The notes under the pieces: model-generated
What the model was told of the DNA's origin: nothing
Databases searched by the model: none
Seen by the model: only the letters and a program-made list of their open reading frames with translations
Part shown: in pieces, positions 45,659-56,578 of the stretch
Layout: the number at the start of each line of letters is the position of its first letter
Position numbering within the stretch: the first letter of the stretch is position 1
Translations under genes and position numbers: made by a program
Source of the DNA: Staphylotrichum longicolle
Lineage: Eukaryota > Ascomycota > Sordariomycetes > Sordariales > Chaetomiaceae
Assembly (NCBI GenBank): GCA_019096155.1
Contig: JAHCVI010000001.1
Span: forward strand, 15,153,243 to 15,217,242
Reading direction: 5' to 3'
DNA length: 64,000 nt

Positions 45659-47991
45659 ATGTCTAACGGAATCAATGGCCACTCGGCGGCACGCCCACGC
45701 TCCGAAAAGGAGTCTGCAACCAAGACCCCCGGCGCGATGCTCACACCCAACAGCTTCGAGGATGCCCAGATCCTCGCTGCCATGGACAAGCTGCGCGAGC
45801 TAGGGGTCGATCGCAAGTACCCCTTGCCGCAGATTATCGTCTGTGGCTCCCAATCCGCCGGCAAAAGCTCGGTGCTGGAGTCCCTCGTTCAAGTGCCGTT
45901 CCCGCGCGGCGAGAAGACGTGCACCCGCTATGTGACAAAGGTCACCATCCTGCCGGCGGCGACGATCGCAGTCGAGGTGCGGATCCAGCCCAGCCTGGAC
46001 CGGCCCCCGGCCGAAGCTGCCACGCTAGTCGACTTCTACAGGAAGGACGACTCGGGCGACTACGCCGCCAACCTCGCTCGCTTCATGGATGAGGCCCACC
46101 GACTTATCATCCCAAGTCCGAGCCGGACCACCGCCAACAGGGACCAGCCCATGATTGCCCAGGACATTCTGCTCATCACCGTCTACGGGCCTGACACGCG
46201 GCCGCTCCAGGTGCTCGACCTGCCCGGCCTCATCACCTTTGACCAGCAGGCGCAGGGCAACGAGAGGGTAATCGAGAGCATGGTGACGCGCTACATGGCC
46301 GAGAAGCAGTCCATCATCCTGGCTGTCATCAAGGCGACCGAGGACCTCAACAACCAGCAGGTTCTCAAGCTGTGCAAGGCGTGCGACCCAGAAGGCAAGC
46401 GGACACTCGGCATCATCACACGACCCGATGTAGCCGAGACCGCGCAGCGGCGTAATCTCATCGCCGTTATGCAGGGCCGTGACAAGGACTTCAAGTTTCA
46501 TCACCGGTGGCACATCCTTCGCAACCGCTCGGCCGACGAGGCCAACGTATCCCAGGAGGCTCGGGACAACACCGAAAAAACGCTCCTGGATGGCCCGCTC
46601 TGGAACGTCATCGACCGGAGCTGCCGAGGCATCAGTGAGCTACGCGAGCGGCTGCGTGAGCTGCTCTTTGGCGTCGCAAAGCGGGAGCTTCCGTGGCTCC
46701 GCAGAACGTTTCGTGAGAAGCTCGGGCAGCTCCTCGACGAGTTTGAGGCTTTGGGCGGCAAGGAGCTGGCCCCTGAACAGCTGGCGAAGGCGATGCAGCA
46801 GTGTCTCTCTCGCCTGCGCGACGCCAGCCGGGATCACGCCCGCGCCGTCTACGAGAGCGACATCCGCAACTCGCCTTACAACAGCGCCGTCTACCTACGC
46901 TCGCGCGTTGCCAAGCGGTCGGCCCTCTTCCGCGAGAAGCTCTTCGCCACAGGCCATGCGTGGACCACGCTGATCCGGCCAGAACCCCAGGACCCCGGGA
47001 GCAGCGACAACTACCCCCGCGACCCCGAGTCCGGGTCCCTCGACGACGACGATGCCGACCTGGGCCCGGCCGAGGCCAAGATCAGGGTACCGACCAGCCT
47101 CCAGGCCGAGATTGACGAGGTGGCCCAGATGCTCGAACAGACGCAGGGCCAGACACTCCCCGGCACCTTCGACCCGCGGCGCATCGCCAACCTCTACTGG
47201 CGCATGTCCGAGGGCTGGGACGCCATAGCGAGGGAGCACGTCGAGCAGATCTACCGCTGCTGCCGGCTCTATTTCCGGGACATCACCGTCGTGGCTTTCC
47301 AGCGGGGACCAGGCCCCAGATCGCTCGGCTTCAGCAACGCCCAAGAAGTGGCGCAACGGTTCGTCGGGCCGCACATCGTCCCCCGCCTCGACAAGTGCCG
47401 CGAGAACGCGCTGGAAGAGCTGGCCAAGCTGGACGAGGACCGCCGGGACGCCCCCATCAACGCCGACCGGCGCTTTCTGGATGACTGGCTGTCGTTCCGG
47501 GAGGAGCGCGAGTTCATCCGCGCCATGAAGGCCCGCCACGCCCAAGACGCCGCCGCGGCGGGCGGCATTGCGGGAGCCGGCGTCGCCGGCGGGGTACAGA
47601 CGCCCCCCGCGGACTTGGACAAGACGACCTATGCCCGGCGCGCGGGCCTGCATTCGCAGCGGGAGTGGACCGAGGCCACGGCGCGCGAGTACCTCCGTGC
47701 CATGTGGTCGCACTATTGCGTGCGTTTGCCTTCCTTGTAGAGCGAAGCCCTTGCTGACACGTCTCGTTTCTCCAGATCGACCGCGACATCTACCTCGCCA
47801 ACGTGCTGCGGCAGGCCGTCGAGCGCCATTTCTTGCGCCACATCGCCGACATTGTCCCCAGGCAGCTCACCCCGGAAGAGATTGCGAAGCTGACACGGGC
47901 CGACGGCGCCAAGGAGGCGAGGAGGCGCGAGGTCGAGCTCGAGATGGACGTGTTGAGGAAATCACTTTCCGCGCTGGAGGACATCCAGTAA
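45659..47991 (+). CDS. dynamin-like GTPase (fungal Mx-like)
   Basis: Exons 45659-47719 and 47776-47991 (donor GTGCGT, acceptor CTCCAG, phase 0) give 758 residues. GTPase motifs are present: P-loop GSQSAGKSS at 63-71, switch-I Thr region near 85-95, DLPG at about 187-190 and TRPD at about 254-257, where canonical dynamins have T/NKxD. The middle/stalk domain is followed by a GTPase effector domain of about 70 residues at the end (IDRDIYLANVLRQAVERHFL). There is no pleckstrin-homology or Pro-rich domain. This layout matches fungal dynamins often annotated as Mx-like, distinct from Vps1 and Dnm1. Such proteins remodel membranes or restrict foreign elements; its own role is unknown. Its stop is 69 bp from that of the convergent kinase-ankyrin gene. 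Confidence 0.9.
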
Positions 47992-48060
47992 GCGGAGCTG
48001 GAAAGAAAGCGACAAGGTAACAGTAGAATATCCGTGTGTTCGTTTAGCTTGTACGTAGAC

Positions 48061-51000
48061 CTATTTCCAGCAATAGCATCCAGCTTGCAGCAACCCCGTC
48101 TTAGGGGCGGCAGGCCACGGAACCCGCAAGTCCGGGTCCTCACAGGTCCACTCCAAGTCCAGCCCCTCCTTTGCCGGCTTTTTCCTCGTCACCGAGCATT
48201 CAAGCTTAGCTTGAGGGGGAATGAATCGACCGATGCGCCGTTCCAGACTCCGCATCTCGCTGTCGCTGCATCCCGCCGCCACGAACAGAAACGGGGCGAG
48301 GAGCCTGCGGACCTGCACCGCGAACGCCGTCACCGACGTGGCGCCAGCACAGAACCTCGCACTCGCAATGCTGAGCTCCGGCTCCACTTGTCGGATGATA
48401 TCGCCCGCGATGTTCATCAGGATCAAACTGGTATCGTACCTGTGGTCTGGATACCGCTGCTGGAGGGTGGGGAGCATGTCCGCCGCCACCTTCCACGTTC
48501 GGAAGCGCTCCTTGCGCTCCTCCAGCGTGTCGGGCACCTCCATCCCCAGCAGGACCCTCCGCAGCGCGTTGACGGGCGAGTACCCGTCGAGCGGCTTCTC
48601 ACCCGTTGGCCGCCGCCGCACCAGCTCCTCGAGCGCCGGCGCGTTTAGAGCCTCCACCGCCCGGCAGATGTGCCGGTCCCAGTCCAGCGAGCACCCGCAG
48701 TGCGTCGGACCCCCGTCCGCCCGCATGACGCGATGCTGACCCCTGTAGATGGCCGTCTCGGCGTCGTCGTGCCGCGGCGCCACAAAGCCCAGCACGTCGT
48801 TGAACATGTCGGCCGCTTGCGCCCGCGGCCAGCTCGCCGTGCGCGCGATGACGCCGTCCAGGTAGCCGCGCCGGGAGATCCGGAGGTTGCCCCACGTGCC
48901 GCGCACGAGGAACTTCACGGCGGTCAGCGCCTTGACCGGCGACCAGGCGAGGGCGTGCTCGGCGATGGAGGTGTCCTTGATCAGCGCGTTCTTGTTGGCT
49001 CCGTATTCGAGGAGCTGAGATGCGTACCTGTGTGCTGGGCAATCAGGAGGGTGCACAAAAGGCGGTGGGAGAGAAGGAGGCCAACGCGGTCTGATGGGGC
49101 ACTTACATGTACTCCTCGTTCTCGAGGGCAGAGTAGAACGGGCTACAATCGTACTCGTCGCGCACGTTCAGAAGCAGATCACCACCACCATAGGAATCCT
49201 CGCCGTGCGTAAACTCCACCGCGGCCCTCTTCCTGGCCTCCAGCTGGTAGTTGGATAAGCTCTCCGTGTACTTGGGTTTGAGACGCTCCAGCAGCAGCTT
49301 CCCGATCACTGTCGACGAGTCTCCCGCTCGAGCGCAGGTGTGCAGGACGGTCGTGTGGCCCAACCAGTGGCATCTCAAGTCCTCAGCGCTGAACAGGACC
49401 GGCGGGTCCTGGAAGGCCTTGCCGGGGTCGACAGAGTACGCTGGGTCAAGGGGCGACGCGCCGAGGGAAAGAAAGAACCGCACCATCTCCGCCTTCTCGT
49501 ACAGGACGGCTGACTGCAACCCGGCGGATGTTATGGAAAGCTGCAGCCGCCGAGCAAGACTTTCACCGATTACTGCGGCAGTCTCCGCAGCTAGGTTGAT
49601 TATGGCCCTGACAATCAGCATGCTGCCAGCCTTCACGGCGACCTGGATGGGGATCATCCCCGAGGCATTAATGGACTGGAAGAACCGCTGCACTGGAGTC
49701 TTGACCCACCAGCGGTGGAACAAGCCCTTGCGTTTTCTCTTCAAATTCCAGACAACGTCAAATGTCTCCCGCTGGGCCTCCTCGTGGCGCTTGCCGTGGA
49801 TCTTGGCTGCGTAGGTGATGTGGCAGTTGATGACACACGAAAGCAGCGTCCTGCCCAACCCGTCCAGCGCGTGGACGGGGTAGTCGGGGACCTTGGCAAG
49901 AAGCATGGCCAATATCGCCGCTCGCAGCCTTCGCGCCGCAAACTGGATCGCATTCTCGCTTCCGGCCTTGATAGGGACGGTCGGGTCGGCGCCGATCTCC
50001 AGCAGGGCTCTCACCGCGTCCTCGTTCCCGGCGGCAACGGCGCGGATGAGTGGCGGCCCCTTAAAGAACCAGAACTGTGCCTCGGGCTTGTTCGACCCGT
50101 TGATGGCGATGGCGTTCGGGTCACCGCCGTTCTTCTTGAGCAGTTTGGCCAGCTTGAGAGCGCGCGGCCCCGTGAACACGTGGATCCAGTGAAGCGGCGT
50201 GACGGCGAGCTGCGTCTTCTGGGCGGCGCTCGCCTTCAACGTCTTGAGCAGCCAGAACGCCAGGTCGTAGTGGCCACCGCGACAAGCACGCAGCAGAGCC
50301 GTCTCTCCGTTCATGTCCGTGGCCTGGATGTTCAGTGAAGGATATCGGGCGAGCACCGCTTGCGCCGTGCCCAGGCGACCCCAGGTCGCTGCGAGGCGGA
50401 ATATATCCTCGGCCGGCTTGCCGTCGGCGATGATCTTGAAGAGGGCCGCGTCGTCAGGGAGAGGAATTCCGGCATCTGCGGGGCCGGCTACGATGCCCGC
50501 TCCACGACACAAACGGGTGGTGAACAGCTCGAGGAAGGCCGCCTTCCCCGGCATGTCGTTCTCCAACACCTCCCGCAGGATAAATTCCATCCCACGGCGA
50601 AGCGCCCGCCCTGCGAGCATGGGCAGCAACTCGCCGGGGATGGTCTTGCCGGACGGCCAGAGGATGTGAAACTGGGAGTACAGCTGCTCCGCCGAGGTGT
50701 CCGAGTCGGCGTACGCGGACTCGCAAAGCTCCTGCCATGACAGCTCTCGGCACCTCTCCTTGATTCCGGTGCCGTCGTCGAGGATGCTGCTCCACTCGTC
50801 CAAGTGCCATGCCGACAAGGTGGAGGCGCAGTGCGGCCGGAAAAATGACAGGCTCCCTTCCATAGACTGCTTCGACTGGCAGAAGCCCACGAGGGCGAGC
50901 ATCATCTGGAAGTCGAGCCTGTTGTCGTAACATCCGTAGGTGTAGATCCCTAGCCCTTGCTGCGCGCTGTTAGGACCCGGAGTAGCTCTAACTCGAGACG

Positions 51001-52652
51001 AAGAGATACACTGCGTACCTCTTGTGGAATTGTCAAGGTCCTCAACGGGATGGTAGCTGCCGATGGAGAGAAGGGAGGGCGTCTGTGAACGCGGTCAGCA
51101 TCGTCAGCTCTGCAGAGGACTGTCACTGCCGGGGAGACCTTTACCCACAACGCAAGAATTTAATGGTTCTTGCTAAGCTTCTGTTGGAGGGCTCCTTGCA
51201 TATCGAGGCCTGCAGAGCAAAAAAGACCGGCACAAAATGTGTCTCCGGAAGCAAGTCGCCGAGACTGTGAACAGCGGCCATGTCAAACATGGCGCCACCG
51301 ACTTGTCCGTTCTTCTCAATCTGGTCCATGACTTCCTCCGACGGCTTGCCATCAGCCTCCACAAACGGTGTGTGGCCGTACGCGATGGTCCTCCAGATCA
51401 GCAGGCCGTACGAGTAGACGTCCGTCAAGAAGAGCTCCGCCCTAGACAGGGTTTTCCCTACCTCGGGCGCCCTCCACGGCCTCGTGCCCATGTGGAACGG
51501 CACGCTCGGCTGGCTCCCGTCCAGATCGACAGACGCGAAGCCGAAATCAGAGATCTTGGCCGTCAGACGGTCGCCCACAAGAAAGACAAGCACATTCTCC
51601 ATCTTGACATCGCCGTGCACCACATCAGCATCGTGCAGCGCCGCCAGCCCGTGACCGACGTCGAGGCACAGATCGATGCGCGTCTCGAACCCGACGACGT
51701 GCTGCTCGAACACGTCCACCATGCTCCCGTACTCGGAGTACTCCAGCACCAGGCACGGCCACCGCGTCACCCGGCTCGTGATGTCGATCCGCAGCCGCTC
51801 CCACGCAAACCCCAGCAGGCGCACAATGTTGGGGTGCGCGCGCAGCGGCGCGTGCGTCAGGATCTGCACCTCGCGCAGCACGTCGCGCATCCGCGCCGTG
51901 GCGTCCTCGGCGCGCGAGACGTTGGCCGCCTTGATGGCGTAGTACCGTGGCGGCTCGTTGCTATCGCCGCTGCCGCCGCTCTGCCCGGGCAGATCCCCGA
52001 GCTCGGGGATCTCGGCTTTGGAGGCGCGGCGAACGACGAAGCTGTGGCCGCTGCCTATCAAGGGGCACGTGTGGATTGTGCCCAAGGGCGGCAGGCGGAA
52101 GAAGCTGCCGTCTTCGGAGAGAATGGAGAGGATGAAGTGCAGCTGGGCGAGCACCACGCTGAAGCTTTCGGAGCTGCCCGGCGTCGCTCCGCCTTGGGCG
52201 TTGTTGGAAGAGGCACCCTCTGTTGCTTCCTCGTCGCTAGAAGATCCTTGCATCCGTTGGCGCAGGAGCCGGGCATCCCATTCGGAGCTCTCCTCCGAAG
52301 TAGCCGCTTCCCTGTCGGACTCGGCTGCCGGCTTCGGCTCCTTGGTCAGGGGCGGTTCGTCCTGGAAAAGCGTGTCAGTATGTAGGAAGCTTCATCTCAT
52401 GGTCCGGAAGCAAGGTGGACCCACAAGGCCAAAGGGGTCACGACCACTAGGTTCCCAACCAAATCGGTCAACCTTCCAGCTGCCGAGCGGCTTCATCGCC
52501 TCGCGCACAGCGAGAGACAGGAAGTGGTCTTCTGGCAACATCTCGACCAGGTCCTCGCTGGTGATGTTTTGGAGAGTCGAATTACAATTGGCAAGATGGA
52601 GGATGTATGTAGAAACCGAGATCCCGCAGTAAGAACAAGACGACCCATCCAT
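48061..52652 (-). CDS. protein kinase-ankyrin fusion with a zinc-finger-like N-terminus
   Basis: Five exons, 52652-52425, 52361-51145, 51057-51020, 50955-49107 and 49027-48061, keep frame throughout and give 1432 residues. Donors are GTGGGT, GTAAAG, GTACGC and GTAAGT; acceptors TTCCAG, CGGCAG, GCAAG and CACAG, with CTAAC in intron 3. The N-terminus has C6-x2-C9-x9-H19-x3-C23. The kinase domain (about 165-485) has AIK near 216, a catalytic loop VHGDVKMENV near 322 (HGD instead of HRD), DFG near 346 and APE near 373, so activity is plausible. A 13-residue mini-exon links it to a helical region and several degenerate ankyrin repeats (about 690-1140) with units such as LLEIGADPTVPI and LLEYGANKNALI. 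The C-terminal 300 residues are unrecognised. It is divergent from the HeLo-pseudokinase gene. Splitting it into separate kinase and ankyrin genes is the alternative, but the small exons join exactly. Confidence 0.85.
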
Positions 52653-52929
52653 CAGGTAACCCAGGATCTAGAACACCAGGGGCTGAGAGCCTGAAACTTG
52701 GCGCAGCTCGCTGCCGTGACATGAACGACGCTGATTGGCAGCGCGGAACGCACCAGCTGCTGGGACTGGCTGCATCCTCAGCCGCACATTTATTTGACGA
52801 GGAGGGGTGTCGATGATACGGCAGTGTGCCAACCCCTACCTAGCCAGTCGCCACCGTCATCAGTCTCCTCCGTCTTACTTCATCGCACGGAATCCCCAGG
52901 TTTTCATCGGCGGCGGCTCGTTTATCACA
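52653..52929. promoter_or_regulatory. bidirectional promoter of the kinase-ankyrin and HeLo-pseudokinase genes
   Basis: Only 277 bp separate the two start codons. A CCAAT element (ATTGG at 52734-52738) lies near the middle. The 5' leaders must be short or overlapping, so coordinated expression is likely. This is inferred from spacing. Confidence 0.55.
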
Positions 52930-54774
52930 ATGGAAGTGGCAGGCCTCACATTTTCTGTTATCAGTCTGCTTGACACATGTCTGACGGCCAGCCGGCTGTA
53001 TTCCTCGGCCAAAAACTTCTCGCGCGACTCGGAGTCACTGATTGTCGGCCTGCTATGGCAGCAGTCACGGCTGAGATCGTGGGGCAAGGCCTGGAGGATT
53101 CCGATTGACTCTGGTGGCGGCACCCAAGCTACTGGTGCTCCCCCACCGCAGGCCGTGGCTCCTGGGGCTCTGCTTGAGCAGGAGGTTCGGGAGAGAAACT
53201 TGGATCCCACCGTCGTTTATAGGACGCTGCAGAGCATGCAGTCTCTGCTCTCTGAGGGAGAGAAGTTAGCCGGCCGACACCAGGAAGATGCCGATGTCGA
53301 GAAGGTAACGAGCAGCTCTGCAGTCTGGATTCGGGCTGGAAAATAAATGGCTGACATGGTAGCATCTCTCCAGGGCCTCTCGGACAAGATGAAAGACGCT
53401 CGGAGGCGATTTAGATGGGTATTCACCGACATGGAGCGGCTCTCGCATGTTGTCGAGAGCCTGCGAGACCACAATGATAGCCTCTGGCAGATCATGCCCC
53501 GAGCCGAAGCAAGCTCACCGGCGTCGAACCAGATAGCGGCGACGTGCGAGGCAATGTCCACAATCGCAGCCCTTGGCCTGACGCTGCCGCGAGCGGCAAA
53601 CGAGATCGCTCCTCCTCCGCTGGGACAGACTCTCTCCATGATAGCACGCCGCGATGTCATCGAGGGCATCCCGGCGGGAACCAACCCGGACATCGACCTC
53701 GCCTTCCACGAGTGGAAGGGCAAAGTCTCCGCTTACGACAACAGGGGGGTGGCCAACGTCGACCTATCCGGCATTTCTAGTGGCCGGCAGATCGCCATGT
53801 ACATCAAGGGGCACGGCAAGTTCAGGCAAGACCTAGACGTCATGATCGAGTGGAAGCGCTACGGTGCCAAGGCCACCGCGCAGTCCATGGCGCTGGAGCG
53901 CACCGACCGAGTGGCGCGTCTGCTCTCGTCTGCGTCGCTGCCAGAGGACCTTCGAATTCTCAAGTGCGTCGGCTACTTCCACAACCCGGACCGCCGCTGC
54001 TGCGGAGTCCTCTTCCAGTTGCCCGAGGCTCTAGCCGGCAAGGGGGCCAGCACACAAGCAGTGACGCTCGCGGAGGAGCTTTCGAACCCGTACTACGCGA
54101 GCCTGGGCGGGGGGCCGTCGTTGGCAGACAGGCTGCACTTGGGAGCAGCGCTGGCGCAGGCAGTGCTCAAGCTCCATATGTCCCGCTGGGTGCACAAGGA
54201 TCTGAGGTCCGACAATATCGTCTTCTTCAAGCAGCGAAGCCGACACGGCGGCGTTGATCTCGGACACCCTTTCATCGCCTCGTTTGGGTTCGCGAGGCCG
54301 GACCAGTGGCTCCTCGAGTCGGAGAGCGAGTACGCGCCACGGGACGACGGATCGCTGCTGGCGTACTGCCACCCGGACTACCAGCACTCGACGGAGCGTT
54401 TACCCGAGCCCGCACCTGGAATCGCCCAGCATGCACAACCGCCGTCTCGCCGTCCGCGCTACCACGCCGCGTTCGACGTCTACAGCCTCGGCTGCGTGCT
54501 GCTTGAGATTGGGCTGTGGCAGCCCCTCGAGTCGTTGGGCTGGAGAGCGCACCAGGAGAAGAAGGGAGCGGACAAGAGAGAGGAGTGGCGGGACAAGCTC
54601 GTCAGGCGGGCGCAGAGGCAGCTCGGCTTCCTGTGCGGCGCGGCCTATCGGGACGTGGTCGTGAAGTGCTTGTCTACCACTGTTGGGCTGGATGGTTTCG
54701 ACGCGGACGAGAGCGAGAGGGTGAGAGACTTTTGCTGGACGATTATGAGAGTGCTGGAGAATCTGCGCGTGTAA
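52930..54774 (+). CDS. HeLo-domain protein with a degenerate kinase domain
   Basis: Exons 52930-53304 and 53374-54774 (donor GTAACG, acceptor CTCCAG, CTGAC branch, phase 0) give 591 residues. Residues 1-195 match the HeLo (prion-inhibition and propagation) domain: MEVAGLTFSVISLLDTCLTA, then FSRDSESLIVGLLWQQSRLRSWGKAW, then a long helical hairpin. The C-terminal half is kinase-like: WVHKDLRSDNIVF near 398 keeps the catalytic-loop Asp and Asn. The metal-binding DFG is replaced by SFG (IASFGFAR, near 428), and DVYSLGCVLLEIGLWQPL follows. It is therefore probably a pseudokinase. HeLo domains, as in HET-S, insert into membranes and execute cell death; the pseudokinase could gate this. Related fungal HeLo-kinase proteins are common but poorly characterised. 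It is divergent from the kinase-ankyrin gene. Confidence 0.86.
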
Positions 54775-55751
54775 CCAAGGCTGTCTAGAAACGGCCCTGG
54801 CCTAGAACTCAAAGCACCGGGTTTGACGTGGGCACGCCTGAAATGATGGATGTTGAGATGCCAAAAAGGGGTTTGCGTGCCATTCGTCATGCCTGGACCC
54901 GACTCGCAAGCCGGGCCGAAACTTGATCGTGCCCGGTGCTTCCGCAAAGGCTCAAAACGGTTACCACAGTATTCCCTGGCCAAGATATCCTTCGTACCAG
55001 GGTAGCCAGGAGGACGGCCTGAGCGAGATAGAGGAAACACAGGTTAGCGCCGGAGGATTCAAGGCACAGTCGTTGCACACGTCCCTTGCATCATCAGATC
55101 ATAAACTTGTTAAGCGACCTAACAAGACTGTCTTGGCTCGTAGAGTTGGCAGCCAAGCATGCGGGACTTTTGATATTCTATACAGTACATGGAGCATTGA
55201 CACGGCTGCAGTTATGGATCAAAGGATTGTGCCGGCCCTTGGATCCGAGATGCAGCGGAACTTATGTGCCCCTTGTTCACCTATCCGGCTTGGAGCCTGG
55301 TTGCAGTGTGTCACCCCAGATTCAATAGCCTACGGAGTACTGTCCTGGACTCACCGAAGAAGCGCATCCAAACTACACAACAACACTGGGGTGGTGAGGC
55401 TTAAGTCTTTTGTTCTGTGGGGGCCAGTTAATAGACTGGATTGTTGGCGTTGCTGCCTGTGTTGCGGACTGGAGGGAGGAAGGGGTGCAATTCCGGCTCA
55501 AAAGGTTATCAGCAATGGAAGTGTGAGACAGAAAAAAGTAGAAATAGGGGGGATCGAGACCACGAAAGTCCTGATGCTCCCATCATTCTCTCGGGCCAGC
55601 ACACCTTAGCAACTCCCATCCTCCTCTAGCCCATCCATCCAAGCCGCCCAGCTTCCCAGACACAAGTCCCACCCAAGCCTTCCTCAAGCGGCGGCTGGAC
55701 GGAAACTTACCAGTCTGATCTCTAAGATAGAGCTCAACTACCTCAGCCAAG
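54775..55751. other. intergenic, no gene seen
   Basis: The frame at 54923-55609 (228 codons) has no motif, an odd composition and many overlapping frames. The right end is the promoter of the secreted protein. Confidence 0.5.
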
Positions 55752-56111
55752 ATGAAACTCAACCTCGCCTCCCTCATCACCGCCGTCGCGGCCTTCGCAG
55801 CCACAGCCACAGCAGACCGCATGATCATCCACGAATACTGCCTCACCCTCGTCTGCAACGACCCCGCGACCTTCATCACTGCGTACGGCGAGTACAACGT
55901 CGACGCCCGCGACGGGTGCCGCGACACCGACGTGCCCGGCATGAACAACCTGTGCGTCGACCACGCCCATGGGCGCGCCCACTTCAACTTCGACGGCCAG
56001 CCCAAGCGCTGCATGGTCGAGGTGGACAACGACTTCGCGACGTGTTCGGACGACTACCAGTGGGCCACGTGCTCCACCATTTACTATGACGAGGTGCCGT
56101 GTACGTGGTGA
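55752..56111 (+). CDS. small secreted protein with eight cysteines
   Basis: A single exon of 119 residues. The signal peptide is residues 1-21 (MKLNLASLITAVAAFAATATA). The mature chain has eight cysteines (30, 35, 56, 68, 87, 98, 107, 117), allowing four disulfides, and a Trp-rich end (DDYQWATC to CTW). Codons are strongly C/G-ending, unlike the flanks. No family was recognised. It fits an effector-like or surface-active secreted protein. It lies inside the signalling island, between the HeLo-pseudokinase and FHA-kinase genes. Confidence 0.85.
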   Translation: MKLNLASLITAVAAFAATATADRMIIHEYCLTLVCNDPATFITAYGEYNVDARDGCRDTDVPGMNNLCVDHAHGRAHFNFDGQPKRCMVEVDNDFATCSDDYQWATCSTIYYDEVPCTW

Positions 56112-56578
56112 GAGTGTCCGTGAGAGAGGGGATGTTGAGATCGATCCAGTCGTCTGGTTCGCTTGGTATCAGCTGGGTATAGTGAGAACTACCTTCAATG
56201 GGCGTAGGTGCTGGGTGTAGGAATGCTTCCATTCTTGTAACACCAGTTTCCCGCCATGGCACCAGGGCATACCGAGTCCTGGGTGGTCTCCGCGGGAAGG
56301 CATTCATCATGTATTAATTTGGGTATTGCAATCTCTCAACTCTTCAACGTGAGAAATATGTCTTTGCAAGGAAGGCCATCAGGACCTTGAAAAACGTATA
56401 TGTAATTAGGCGCCCATCATCTCTCCTCCAATCTGGCTGCAACTGTGAATAGTGAGCCAGATATGCCTGTGAAATCGTGGAGCGTCGCAATATGCACCAA
56501 TCCCCAGTGCTATGCCAGACAATAGTGAGAGAAAAACATAAAATGAAAAGCGGAAAATAGCGGGCAAGCAAGGGCTGT
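56112..56578. other. intergenic, convergent 3' flanks
   Basis: Nothing recognised between the secreted-protein gene and the FHA-kinase gene. Confidence 0.55.

Noticed and set aside
51237..52385. 382-aa plus-strand frame opposite the kinase exon
   Set aside because: Composition is repetitive Arg/His/Ala and the minus strand encodes all kinase motifs.
53347..53373. Separate gene start at 53347 for the kinase-like part
   Set aside because: An in-phase intron (53305-53373) with a CTGAC branch joins it to the HeLo exon, giving the known HeLo-kinase architecture.
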